From positions 33,107,508 to 33,171,507 of the forward strand of contig NC_079202.1 of the NCBI RefSeq assembly GCF_026745355.1: a stretch of DNA of 64,000 nt, given 5' to 3'. Shown one piece after another: positions 9,163 to 21,423 of the stretch (its first letter is position 1; each line of letters begins with the position of its first letter). The notes below the pieces were generated by a model, which saw nothing but the letters and a program-made list of their open reading frames with translations, searched no databases and had not been told where the DNA came from. Origin of the DNA: Beta vulgaris subsp. vulgaris. Lineage: Eukaryota > Streptophyta > Magnoliopsida > Caryophyllales > Amaranthaceae. The position numbers were made by a program, and so were the translations under genes.

Positions 9163-12100
9163 TGACGGCTAGTGAAGAAGAGGCTCGTAGAGACGTTGTC
9201 ACGGGTACATTTTCTATCAACTCCACTCCTGTTAAAGTTTTATTTGATTCTGGAGCATCCTTGTCATTTATTGCCCATGCAACTGTTAGAAATTTAACAT
9301 TGGTCGAGTCTGAGTCGATTTCTATGCCTATAGTCATTCCATCTGGGGAGACTGTTAATTGTTCTAAAAGATTCCTAAAAGTGCCATTAAAGATAGGTGA
9401 GGGATACTTTCCCTCTGATCTGATAGAGTTTAACTTATCAAACCTAGATATCATTCTGGGGATGGATTGGCTTGGGAAGTACAGGCTAAGATAGATTGCG
9501 ATGCGCAAAAAGTGGAACTAAAGGACCCTTCGGGGAAAAGAGTGTCATATAGGAGGATACCTCGAGAACCAGGAATTAAAGTTATCAATGCGTTACAACT
9601 TAAGAACTACGTAGACAAGGGTTGGCCCCTATTTATGTGTTCAGTGAGAAGAGTAGGATGATCCGTTAAGGCCTGAAGATGTGCCCATAGTCCGAGAATT
9701 CCAGGATGTCTTTCCTGAGGAAATACCTGGTATGCCTCCAAGGAGAGATGTAGAGTTCACCGTTGACCTAGTACCTGGGACTGGACCCATTTCGAAAGCC
9801 CCGTATCGGATGGCTCCGGCAGAAATGAATGAGTTAAAGAACCAGTTAGAGGAACTTCTAGACAAAGGGTATATTAGACCTAGCATGTCGCCATGGGGAG
9901 CACCCGTCTATTTGTGAAAAAGAAGGATGGTAGCTTGAGGTTATGTATAGACTACCGGGAGTTGAACAATGTCACTGTGAAAAACAAGTATCCATTACCT
10001 AGGATTGATGATTTGTTCGACCAACTTCAGGGTGCGGGAATGTTCTCCAAAATCGACTTAAGGTCTGGTTACCATCAGTTGAGGATTGTTGATCATGATA
10101 TACCTAAGACTGCCTTTCGAACCAGATATGGCCACTATGAGTTTACGGTTATGCCTTTTGGGTTAACCAATGCACCTGCAGTTTTCATGGACCTTATGAA
10201 TAGAATTTTCCGACCCTACCTAGACAAATTCGTCGTAGTATCATAGACGATATCCTGATCTATTCAAGAACAAGGAGGAACATGAGATCATTTGAGGTCA
10301 TTTTGCAGACACTTAGGGACAACCAACTATATGCAAAGTTTTCGAAATGTGAATTTTGGTTGGAAAGAGTGTCATTTTTGGGTCATTTTATCTCTAAGGA
10401 GGGTGTATCAGTCGATCCTGCGAAAATCAAAGCCGTGAGTGAATGGCCTACTCCAAAGAATGTCACGGATATACGAAGTTTCTTGGGTTTAGCCGGTTAC
10501 TATAGGAGATTTGTGAAAGACTTCTCCAAAATAGCAAAACCTATGACAAACCTGATGAAGAAGGATTGTAGGTTTACCTGGAATGAGGACAGTGAGAAGG
10601 CCTTCCAAACACTCAAAGAGAATTAACCTCAGCCCCTGTCCTAACCTTGCCTAATGGGAACGAAGGATATGATGTGTATAGTGATGCATCCAAAAATGGG
10701 TTGGTGTGTTCTGATGCAAAACGGGAAAGTTATAGCTTATGCGTCCCGACAGTTGAAGCCATATGAAGTCAATTACCCAACACATGACCTAGAATTGGCC
10801 GCCATAGTATTTGCACTCAAAATCTGGAGACACTACCTCTATGGGTAACCTGCCGTATCTTCACCGATCACAAAAGCCTTAAATATATCTTCACCCAGAA
10901 AGACCTCAACATGAGGCAGCGCAGATGGTTAGAGCTCATAAGGACTATGACTTAGACATCCAATACCATGAGGGTAAAGCCAACGTTGTTGCTGATGCGT
11001 TAAGTCGCAAGTCTAGCCATAGCCTGAATACATTAGTCGTTGCCGACAAACTTTGTGAGGAATTCTCTAGACTTCAGATAGAAGTTGTTCATGAAGGGGA
11101 GGTAGAAAGATTGCTGAGTGCCCTAACCATCGAACCTAACTTCCTAGAAGAGATAAGGGCGAGTCAACCTGGGGATGTGAAACTTGAGCGAGTCAAGGCA
11201 AAGCTTAAGGAGGGCAAAGCAGAGGGGTTTGCGATCCATGAGGATGGAGCATACGATATAAGGGTAGTGGTGCGTGCCACAAAAGTGTGAAGAGCTGAAA
11301 CAAAAGATAATGAGCGAGGGTCATAACACGACGTATTCTGTCCACCCAGGGGGAGATAAGTTGTATAAGGACCTCAAGAAGATGTTTTGGTGGCCTGGTA
11401 TGAAGAGAGCAGTAGCTGAGTTTGTTTCCAAATGCTTAACATGCCAGAAAGTCAAAAGTGAACACAAGAGACCTCAAGGAAAGATTCAACCCTTAGACAT
11501 TCCGACATGGAAATGGGACTCGATATCCATGGACTTCGTTGTCGCCTTACCTAGGGGGAGGCAATAATACCATTTGGGTGATAGTGGATAGACTAACCAA
11601 GACAGCAAGGTTCATACCTATGAAAGATACGTGGAGTATGGAAGCCTTAGCCAAGGCTTATGTGAAAAATGTCATTCGATTGCATGGAGTACCCACAAGT
11701 ATAGTATCAGATCGAGACTCTCGATTCCTGTCGAATTTCTGGAAAAAGGTCCAGGAAGCATTGTAGTGAGCTATTAATGAGTACAGCCTTTCACCCAGCT
11801 ACCGATGGTCAAACAGAACGAACTATTCAGACCTTAGAGGACATGTTGCGAGCATGTGCTTTAGAATACCAAGGGTCATGGGAAGACCATTTGGACCTCA
11901 TAGAATTCTCATACAACAACAGCTACCATGCTAGTATTAAGATGGCACCATTTGAAGCGTTGTACGGGAGAAAGTGTCGTAGCCCTTTGTGTTGGAACGA
12001 CATCAGTGAGACTGTAGTGTTAGGACCTGATATGATTCAAGAGACGATGGATCAAGTGCGAGTCATTCAAGAAAAGATTAAGACTGCACAGGACAGGCAA

Positions 12101-12611
12101 AAATCCTATGCGGACCAGAAGCAAGGGACGAAAATTTCGAAGTTGGGGAAAAAGTGTTGCTTAAGGTGTCCCCAATGAAAGGAGTGATGCGATTCGGGAA
12201 AAAGGGAAGCTAAGCCCTAAGTTCATAGGACCCTATGAGATACTGGCGAGGGTAGGGAAAGTTGCTTATCGCCTGGATTTACCCAACGACTTAGAAAGGG
12301 TCCATAACGTGTTTCACGTATCCCAACTCCGGAGATACGTACCTGATGCGTCACATGTCCTTGAACCTAAAACGTAGAGATAGACGAAACTTTGTCCTAT
12401 GAGGAGAAACCTGTCCAGATCCTAGACCGCAAAGTGCGAAGTACGAGGAATAAGGACGTCAGAATTGTCAAGTGTTGTGGAGAAATCAAACTACGAGGAA
12501 GCCACATGGGAAGCCGAAGATGCAATGCGTCTGAAGTACCCTGAGCTTTTCCAAGAGGTACGTGAGTTACGGGGACGTAACTTTTCTTTTAAGGGGGGAA
12601 GAATGCGATAG
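9159..12611 (+). pseudogene. pol: pol of the chromovirus: protease, RT, RNase H, integrase, chromodomain
   Basis: Domains in order: aspartic protease (FDSGAS, 9243-9260); reverse transcriptase (from about 9690, with LCIDYRELN near 9940, GYHQLRI near 10070 and a DDILIYS box at about 10239 disrupted by a missing base); RNase H (VYSDASKNG near 10675, [20 protein letters not shown]); and integrase. The integrase has an HHCC zinc-binding region (11310-11460), the first Asp in SMDFV (11527), the second in SDRDSRF (11708) and the Glu near EDHLDLIEFSYNN (11883). A chromodomain (ILDRKVRSTRNKD, then YEEATWEAEDAM, 12418-12530) completes it. The last frame ends at TAG 12609-12611. Roughly ten frame changes interrupt it. 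Chromodomains are known to steer integration toward marked chromatin. Confidence 0.93.
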
Positions 12612-12795
12612 AATTTCGCGCTTTCACCCTAAAGTATGTTAATTATGTTGATTATGTTAGTTATATGCTAGTTATGTGTGAAAATGCTTATCTATTGTGT
12701 GAACGTTAGAAAACGCTTGTGAAATTTGGGACTTAGAAGTGCAAAAGATCGTCGTTAAGACGGGCTACCCAAAGTTTCGGGACGAAACTTCTTTT

Positions 12796-12806
12796 AAGGG
12801 GGGAAG
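12796..12806 (+). other. Polypurine tract
   Basis: AAGGGGGGAAG ends two bases before the TG of the 3' LTR, the expected position for plus-strand priming. A near-identical tract (TCTTTTAAGGGGGGAAG) is about 205 bases upstream, inside the end of pol. Confidence 0.85.
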
Positions 12807-12808
12807 CC

Positions 12809-15345
12809 TGTAATACTCCGTATTTTTAATACTAATTTCGTACTAATTAAGAAAATATAAAAGAATTAATAAAAAGGTATTTTAATTTATTTACAAATTA
12901 ATAGGAATAAATTATTGTTAGTATGAATTTGTTAGGAATTTTCGGAATTTTAAAAGAGTAACCTAATCATCACTTGACCTAGGGTTACTACCTTTTGAAG
13001 GGAGTATAAAAAGAAAAGGAGAGGGAATTTCAGAAAACCCTAAACCCTTCCTTCTCCCTCTCCTCAGCCGACTTTCTTCTCTCTCTCTCTCAGCCGACCT
13101 TCTTCCTTCTCTCTCTCAGAATTTTCTTTCTCTCTCTCGGATCTTCTCTCGCGGGTTTCGCTCGCTACTCTTCTTCTTTGGCTTCGTGCAAAAGGGTCCG
13201 ACGAAGGTCAAGGTTCGAGCGCGCGCAGGGTGCGCAGGCGTCGAGGGTCGAAAGGTTGCGCGATTTCGTCGAAGGGGTCGAGTTGTGCGCGAGTTGTCGA
13301 GAGTTCTGTCCGGGAGTTTTGGTGCGAAGAGTGCTGTGGTTCGTGTGAGGCTCGCGAGTGTCGCGCAGTGTGGGCGACGTACGCAGCGACGGGGTGTTGG
13401 TGAAGGGTCGTGTGGTGCGAATTCTTTGAGCACGAGGGTGCGAGTTCCGCCGGAATTCTTGTGCGAAAAGTGGGTCGAGTGCTGCGACAAGAGTCGTGGT
13501 GTTGAGGGTTTCGTGCGCGTGTGTGGTGTGGTCTTCGGTCGCCGGAATTCTTTCGCCGGCGATTTCTACGGTATAATTTTGTACTTAACTTAGTATGTCA
13601 GTTTATTAATTATTCTTATATTTACTGTTTCGTAGTTAAGAAGGTTTGTAATTATAATTAATAATTAGAGTGTTTAGTAATTTATTAGATTGTTAACTAT
13701 TAATTATTGTTCTGTTTTAAGTATAAATTCTGGTTAGGTTTGTAATTGGAATAAGTTGGAAGTAGGAAAATGTGTCTTATTATTAGTTACATTATTATGT
13801 TTCATGAGTAACCTGTTTCATGAAATCTGACTTTGGACATGACTTACCTTTGGACATGGAACTTACCTTTTGGACATGGAACTTACTCTTGGACATTGAC
13901 TTATATTTGGACATATGACTTACTTTGGACATATGACTTGACTTTTGGACATAAGACAGGCTGGACTTATGACATTTTGGATGGGTAAAACAGTGGACTA
14001 ATGTTACTAACTAACTTAGTTACTCACTAACTCTGACTTCTAAAAGACGTTAAATTCACTAGATTAGAATTATAACGAAAGTTCTGGAATAAGGTTTTAA
14101 CTATTGCGTAATTCGAATCGTTAGATCGTTATGGTCTTAGTACGTAGTAGTTGTTAGTGTTATCAAGGACGTAACACTAAAGCTTTGTTTTAACGATTTA
14201 GGTCCCAATTTCATAAGCGGCTCGTTCTATTAAGTCAGCGAAAATTCTCCGTTACAAGGTACGTACGCGTACCAGTTTACTTTCAAAGCTTAGTATCATG
14301 TTTAGGTTGCAGTTCATGTTATTGGAACCTAGTACCATGATAGGGAACATTTGATTGTGATTGTTTGGTTAGACGTTTATAACGTGAAATCAATATGATG
14401 CATTGAAATATGTTGCATTGAAATGCGAAGTTCTATCGTAGTGTAACATCAGCATTATTAATCTGATCTATAGAGTAACAAGAGTGTTACTAGGGATAAG
14501 ATTGAGTTTGGTAATTAAGAGAGTATGTAAATGACTCCTTAAAGTTATAAAAGAATGATTGGTAATAAAAGAAGATTATGGCGATACTTGTAGTTGGACT
14601 CCCTACAAGTATAGAACAATGGGGGGAGTGTAGGACTTGTCCTACACTCCTACGCAGGCCTACTGTGACGACAGTAGTGTCCTTATATTTTGATAACTCA
14701 AGTAGGCGGAAGGTTCCGTTCGATCTTGGGGGTATGCATACTAAGGTGATGGGTGTGAGACGGAACAAAACCGTATTTGCATTTCATCTAATAGACCAAG
14801 TTGTCTATTAAGGATTCAGTAGCCCGTATGATTCTAGTAAGATGACGGTGCCCGTTCGATGCCAAATAATGAAAGATTAAAGGATGTGAGATAACGTAGG
14901 TTCATATAACAGTTGTAATGTATGCTCATTTATGTTCATATGTTTCATGGTTCATTACGTACTCAGCATAGCTGACCTGTGTGTTTTATGTGTTTGTTGT
15001 CCTGTGATGAACTATTGATACTTCAATGGGGAGCAGACTAGGTGAGCTGGTGCTGCTGCATGACATCAAGCATATGGGGGCTAGACTGTAGTTTGAAGTT
15101 AACTTTTGGTTTGATCATTAATGAATTTTATAGAACATTGTTACATGGTTTGAGTTTGAATAAAGAGGGGTCATCTATGATTCCCGAGTTGTAATTACAT
15201 TTTCTATTCCGCTGCAATTTGGTTTTGAGACAATGAATTTGAGTTACCGTATTTCTAATTATGCCTTGCGTTCCATCGCGGCGGTAACACTCCCAAAGTC
15301 GATGCGACGTAGCATTAGACGTGTATGGATTTTGGGGGTGTTACA
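12809..15345 (+). repeat. 3' long terminal repeat of the chromovirus
   Basis: 2537 bp, same termini as the 5' LTR. By-eye comparison shows mostly single-base insertions and deletions, often in homopolymers, and few substitutions (for example GTGTTGTGG versus GTGCTGTGG). It is followed by the second GTAGT at 15346-15350. Confidence 0.93.
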
Positions 15346-15350
15346 GTAGT
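15346..15350. other. Target-site duplication, right copy (GTAGT)
   Basis: Exact match to 3841-3845. The sequence continues ACTATACTAGG, which matches the uninterrupted site in LTR B (minus strand of 41806-41829). Confidence 0.93.
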
Positions 15351-16918
15351 ACTATACTAGGAAGCTTTAATAAGTAAGTTTTCATGATGGTAAAGGTTTT
15401 CAAACACAGTTAAAGGGGGTTTAAAGTATTTTAATATTGGTGAAAATTTATGGAGTATTGATTTGTGGTTATATTTGATTATTTTAGGCAGAGAATTCTC
15501 TTTAGGCAACTTTTAAGCTTGTGAAAGTGGCCTCTCGATTTGTCTACACAAAGTACGTACATACCTATGTGTTAGTTGAATTAATAATATGCCCTAACGA
15601 TGGAATCTTTGTAGTATCATGTATAGGGAACTATTCTTAGTTCATATGTGATTTATATTCAATTGGATTTACAATGTTTTATGCCGTTGTGTGAAGCATG
15701 TTGATTATGATGATATTATGTTTGTATGGAATATTGATGCAAGCATATGGGATTTGGGAACTTTACTTTATTAATTTACATGAGGGGTTAATATTTATGT
15801 TGGTATTGGATCATGATTGAATCATGTTGTTCCTTTTGATTATTTTAATTACTTTATTAGGACCAAGGGTCTTATTTGGTAAGTTGTTTTTCACCTATGA
15901 AAAGTTGGTTGATTTTTGACTTGACTCAACAAATAAAAAAGGTTATGGGCTTAATGTTGGAATTAATCTTGGGTTGTTAAGTTATTAATCACCTTATCTA
16001 GGTGTAAGATAAAAATGAAAGTTTGTGATTCTTTGATGATTATATCATTTGTCCTTCTTGTGCGTCATAATAAGTGAATAAATATTAATCATGTAAAGTT
16101 AAATGTGAATAGCAATAACTTTATATTTGTGCATGTCTGAAGTATTGGACAAGTATCAGTTGGAGTACATGAGGGTAGCCCATGGCTTTTCTTGGGACCG
16201 GATTGATCACTGTGTCCTATTTTTATTTTAAAGGTTCCTCGATATCATAGGTTAGGCGAGTTTGGAGTCGCGCCCGTACTTTGTCTTCTAGATAGAAGAG
16301 TGGTTTTGGTTTAGACAACTCGTTCCATTACTATTCCATCTAAATTAATTAACTTATTAGTTGTGGAGTTAAGTTCAGTAAAAGTAGTATGCGATGTTAT
16401 TATATTATTATTTATCCCTGGTTAATATTTATTAGTATCATGTTAGGTTTATTTATTTATTTACTATGTATTACTCAACTTTGTTGATTACATGCTTTGT
16501 GTTTATGTGTTGATCATGGATATGCCTTATTGATCTTGGGATGACCCAATTGGTGATCAGTCTTTCAGGATCAATAGAACATCGTCGTCACAGGTTTTAA
16601 GATGATGCATCATGGGTTTGGGAATTGGAGATTTTGTGTTGACTTTACATTTTACAATTGACTTTATACTTTTCATAGTTGACTTTGACTATTGTGGTTG
16701 ACTTTTAACTTTGAGGTTGACTTTTTTGTGTTTGTTTGACTTTTGGAGTTTACTTTTTGGTCGACTAAATTTTATTATCAAAGTTTATTTATTATTATTT
16801 CCGATGCAAAAATCTGAATAAGCCGATACGTTAAACATGGGTGATAATACTTTGATAATTCTCTAAGTTTTATATTGAAACGGTATTTTGAAAATTAGAG
16901 AATTGTCGGGGTATTACA
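15351..16918 (+). repeat. Right part of old LTR 'A'
   Basis: Continues the LTR fragment broken at 3845. It aligns with the minus strand of 41618-41813 and, beyond the mariner insertion in B, with the minus strand of about 37640-38461. Shared blocks include TTTTAGGC(A/G)GAGA, GTAGTATCATGTATAGG and CGCACCCGTA-like stretches. It ends GTCGGGGTATTACA, a typical plant gypsy LTR terminus. No primer site follows, so this is a solo or truncated LTR. A TACTCAACTTTG...TGTTTATGTGTT stretch near 16470-16510 resembles the matching part of the chromovirus LTR, suggesting a related family. Confidence 0.7.
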
Positions 16919-17863
16919 ATAGGTCTCAAATTGCATGTGAATATAATTATTTGGAAAATAAGACATCGTCTCTAATTATGTGTTGAATTAAAATTATATG
17001 GTTGTCCATAAATATGTAAATTTTCAAAAACAAATTTCTATATTGCTTCTAATTATATTCGAGGCAAAATCATATGATTGCCCCTAGATATATATGGGTT
17101 TTAGAAGGAACTTTCTATATTGCCTTTAATTATATTGTGAGACAAAATTATATGGTTGCCCCTAGATATATATATGTAGTTTTTAGGGTTTTTCTACATT
17201 ATACCCTTGTATTTTTTCAATTTTTACGTTGTACCCCAAACTTTTCAAAATTCCACACAATACCCTTGAACTAACCTTTTTCAACGGACAATGCCCCTAC
17301 CACTGATTATACATCATTAATTTCGTCTACTTTTTATAATCCGGTGGAACGAATCTAATTAGTGAATAACCTTCTAAGGGTTAAACTATGTATAAGTCAA
17401 ATTAGTTCCAACAAATTTAAAAAAATAATGAAATTAATGACATATAATCAGTAGTTTGGGCATCGTGCATTAAAAAAGGTAAGCTTGAGGGTACCGTGTG
17501 GAATTTTTAAAAAGCTAGGGTAAAACGTAGAAATTGAAGAAACACAAGGGTATAACGTAGAAAAACCCTAGTTTTTAAAAGTAATGTTTCATATTGCCTC
17601 TAATTATATTTTAAGGCAAGAATATGTGGTTGCCTCTAGTTATATTTTGAGGCAAGAGTCTATGGTTGCCTCTAAATGTAGAGCCTTTCAGAGGCAACAA
17701 GTTATATTGCCTCAAAAAGAGACTTTTAAAAGCAACCATTAATTAAGCAGCGACAAAACTATTAGAGGCAACCATTAATTTGCTTCAAAAAGCAATTGGA
17801 GACTACATCTTTGATTTTAGAGGCAAATCTACCTTGCCTTTGTAGGCGATTTTTCTTGTAGTG
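16919..17863 (-). mobile_element. CACTA transposon terminal region (truncated)
   Basis: Ends at 17848-17863 with GATTTTTCTTGTAGTG, the reverse complement of the CACTACAAGAAAAATC terminus common to plant CACTA elements. Inward are many subterminal repeats of GAGGCAA / TTGCCTC and ATGGTTGCC(C/T)CTA, as expected for transposase-binding repeats. No opposite CACTA terminus is seen; the region abuts the end of LTR A at 16918. No transposase is present. A Mutator-type MITE is nested in it. Confidence 0.7.
17188..17568. mobile_element. Mutator-type MITE with 9-bp target duplication
   Basis: 381 bp with long terminal inverted repeats: the left end starts GGGTTTTTCTACATTATACC and the right end reads GGTATAACGTAGAAAAACCC, and the match continues inward for about 70-80 bases with mismatches. 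It is flanked on both sides by TAGTTTTTA (17179-17187 and 17569-17577), a perfect 9-bp duplication that marks Mutator-superfamily transposition. There is no coding capacity. Confidence 0.85.
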
Positions 17864-18315
17864 TTGCACCTGGCGCACATCTGTACGTCAGGCACAACTT
17901 TTCCTGACATATGACACTGTGCCACACTGCGTCTAGGGCATAGCTCTGTGTTAGACGCCACTTTTCTTTCTTATTTTTTTCAAAACGCTTACCACGTGTA
18001 CGCTTTCTAATGTGCATGCCGCGTCATGCGCTTGACACGTCAGCCTGCACAAGACGCGGCTTGCGCGTGAACCGTAGTGTCATTTTCCCTATAAATAGGG
18101 TTGATTTTCGTACATATTTCAAAAACGGATTTTTCACATAACACTCGACGAATATATGATGAATACCTCTCTACGAACTACAAAACCTCCCTACAAAATT
18201 CATACTTTCAAACACAAATACATTCAATCTACATACTTTCATACATTCAAATTTCCAAGCTTCATGATTGCTCGTCCTGAAGGTTCCCAGTCTCATAGAC
18301 CCAAGCCACGGTATA
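17864..18315 (+). promoter_or_regulatory. Promoter-like segment with TATA box and tiny ORF
   Basis: A GC-richer segment follows the CACTA end, with repeated CGTCAGGC / GACACGTCAG / CGCGTCATGCG motifs (ACGT cores). A TATAAATA box (18090-18097) follows, then an A/C-rich leader and a 22-codon frame starting MIARPEGSQSHRPKPRYN at about 18265. It looks like a pol II promoter with 5' leader, perhaps from another retroelement or a captured gene end, but no downstream coding region is recognisable. Confidence 0.35.
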
Positions 18316-21300
18316 ATCCTGAGGCTCCTTAAATAAATTAATTATTTTTGTATTGTAGTTACTTACTAGTTCTTTCATGATGTAGATATTTAATATAAAA
18401 ATCGTGCCTCTGTATATTCTAATCCCTTTTCTACACTTTATTTTATATTCATATTATTATTATCCATATCTTAGCATTATATGTTTTCATGATTGTCCTA
18501 CTTTACTACTTATAATCACCCACATGTTATTATTGTTAATCAAAGACCTAAATAATTGTTCTAATATTAATCAAATTAATTTAGACAACCTGTTAGGTTC
18601 CCTATAAATTGACTGCATAATAACATGTTTGCTAAAAAATAGTCTTTTATGTGTTTTCTGAACCAACCTAGATTAATTATTTTTAGGGTGCATAAAACAT
18701 CATTTGGTTATTCTATTGCTTAAAAATTGACATGAATCGATATTAAGTAGAGACCAGCAATGGGCAATATGGTTCCTGTATTGTACCCTTGCCGAACTCA
18801 AAACTTTGGTTCATTTTTACCATCTATGGAGTCTAGACGGGAAAATCTACATTGGATAAGTCCCTAGTTTATCCCTATGATTTTTCATATCCAATTAGGT
18901 TTATGATTATTTCTTTAAACACTTGTTGGCGACTTCAAAAACGTTTTTAATATAAAAACATTTACAATAGGGTAGTCAAATACGAATAAGTGCTCATCCC
19001 GCTTGGGCAATATTAAGTTGCTCCTATATTAACATTATTGTTTGGCAATTGAAATTCAACAACCACACTCACTTTCTCCATCTCATACTCTGCAAAAACC
19101 ATTATCGCTTTCCTCTCTCATGATCACCTTCAAATTTTATCTTTATTTTCTCCAATCAAATGCAATCAAAGATGACAATTCTCTCTGTTTTCCTTGGTTT
19201 GGGCGCTGTATGTTTTTTGTTTTAAGAATGGAAGATTTTAAGAAGCTTCTCCTAAAATCATGGTGATGAATATTAATTGTGTTTTGAAATATTATAATCA
19301 TGTATTTAGAATATTTTAAAACAGACTTCTGACCCATGTGTTCAGTGGCTGATGTAGTTAATGTCATGATGGATCATGTGTCGCACCTTTTTTTTCAAAA
19401 AGAGTTGATTGAAATAATCCTTGCTTTGTCTACTCCTTCCCTTAGAGTATAAATTAAATTACAATCCGCACAACCACTAACACTAAGACATAGACTCGCT
19501 TTCGCTCCCACTTTTGACAATCCCGTTCATCATTTCTCTTTCCTTCTTGCACCATCACTGCACCATGTTTGGCTAGCCACCGCTCTAGCCATGCTTTTAA
19601 TTTTAGACCCATGCAAGTTGCACAGGAAATTTATTGTTTTATAACTTTAGGATTTTATACATTATCTCCCCTAAAATCAGGGTTTAAATATTTGATCTGT
19701 TGATCTATAAAAGTGATAATATAAAAGTTATGAATATAAGAAATAAATATATACATAAAATTTTGTGAAAGTAAATTTTAATTTGCTATTAACCATATGT
19801 ACAGGTTTTCTAAATCATGAGTTGTTAGCTACAGAAAATCAATGGCTGGATTCATGATAATTTACTTATTTAAATAGAAAATGACGCACAATCCTTTTTT
19901 GTGTGTCACAATAGCCATTGGTCAAACTGGGATCAATTCTTTAATGTTGTTATCTTTGCTTATTCAGAGTCTTGAATGCACACATTTGATCATCAATTTT
20001 TTTTTTTGTAATATATCATTAACAAATTTAATGGATTTAGGCATATCTTATACGATATTCTTAACACATACGGAGTATTAGGATAAAATTATATTAAAAT
20101 TTTCAAAATCTGGACCTTGAAATAAAAGTGAATGAACATTCTAGAGAAGGAAAAATACTTTTTACATATATATTACCATCAATGTCATTGACTATAGTGA
20201 ATGCTTTTGGACTTGAGAACTCTGAGAACAACTATATCTAAATGTCAAAACTAATAGCTTGTGATTTTATATTTTATGATCTCGTATTAAGAATAATTAA
20301 AACTGGCTTATGACCCAAACATTGTACAACTATGATTTCCTTAAATTGTGCTTGATATTTGAAAATTTTGTTTAATACTTTTGAATTGGCGATATGAAAT
20401 ACTTTTACATATTGCCATCAATATCATTAAATTAGTAAATGTTTTTATACTTTGAGAACTTCATGAGAACAAGTCTATGTAAATTTCAAAACTAATAGCT
20501 TCTACTTTAGATGTTATGATCTTGTTTTGAGAAAATTATAACGGGCTTATGATCTAGATGTTGTACACCTAAGATTCTCGTCTGCTCAAGATAAATTTTT
20601 TTAGAAAAAAAGCATCTTGACAAATTTGGTTAAACCATAGCTGCAAGTTTGGGTAATGATGCGGATAACTCCTTGTCTATAATTTTTGTCTAGATTTGTG
20701 TGTGCTAATTGATTAATTTGGTTGATAATCTAGTATTTCTACTATGATAACCTTTTCATTACTGCCTCTTTTTTATTTGTAAATCTTCTAATCTGATCTC
20801 TACCATCCATATCCAAATAACCTTTTGATTTGAATCAACGATTGAACATACATGTCAATTTCTATCTACCCGCCCTACCACACAAATCTCATAGATTTAG
20901 CACATAAAAGAAAACGTATATATTTTCGTCCTTTTGTGTGATATTTTGAGTAACAAAATTTCTCATATCAAAAGCTTCTTGTTCTCATAGATTAAGAGCA
21001 TAATGTATGTTATAACAAACCAAGAATCTAACTCTCATATCATTTTAGGTTTTTCAAAAAGTGTAATATACTCTTGTTTTCATTCATATGATGGTAGGTA
21101 GTATTATTGGACATTATTTGAAACCATCTTTTCCGATATGGACTAAAATTGAATTTAATAAAATGTGATGCATACGACTCAACTTTGATCAATAATTTTG
21201 CTTAATTATTGGAAAAAAAAAATGAAAATGAGTAACCTTATATTTAGAGCTCAAATCCAAGAGGCTTGGAAATTCCTATATTTTTGTCTCTAGATCTTCA

Positions 21301-21420
21301 TTCTTTCCTTTGCTTTTTTTTCAATAGCAAAATCCTACTTGATATTGGAGAACTTTCAATGAAAGTAAAAAATTATTTTAATGTTACACATCTCAAAAGG
21401 AAATAATTTGTAAATAATAT
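18316..21420. other. AT-rich intergenic stretch, no gene recognised
   Basis: No reading frame with coding character on either strand. A diverged duplication is described separately (20151-20612). Otherwise low-complexity AT-rich sequence. Confidence 0.6.
20151..20612 (+). repeat. Diverged tandem duplication, unit about 245 bp
   Basis: The block starting AAATACTTTTTACATAT near 20153 recurs near 20397. Matching later segments include ACTAATAGCTT, TTATGATCT(C/T)GT and GGCTTATGA(C/T). Many substitutions indicate an old duplication. Confidence 0.55.
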
Positions 21421-21423
21421 CTT

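Larger units (their letters stand above)
3846..15345 (+). mobile_element. Complete Ty3/gypsy chromovirus (Tekay/Del-like)
   Basis: An 11.5-kb element with two near-identical LTRs (3846-6364 and 12809-15345). Both start TGTAATACTCC, end GGGTGTTACA, and are flanked by GTAGT. Internal order: primer site for initiator tRNA-Met, a long leader with an extra acidic frame, gag with CCHC knuckle, then protease, reverse transcriptase, RNase H, integrase and a C-terminal chromodomain, then a polypurine tract. PR-RT-RH-IN order with a chromodomain defines a plant chromovirus; the 2.5-kb LTRs and iMet primer site fit the Tekay/Del lineage (an inference by lineage features, not a tree). The reading frames are broken by many 1-base shifts, but the LTRs differ mainly by 1-base indels, so the breaks may be assembly errors in a young copy. 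Confidence 0.93.
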
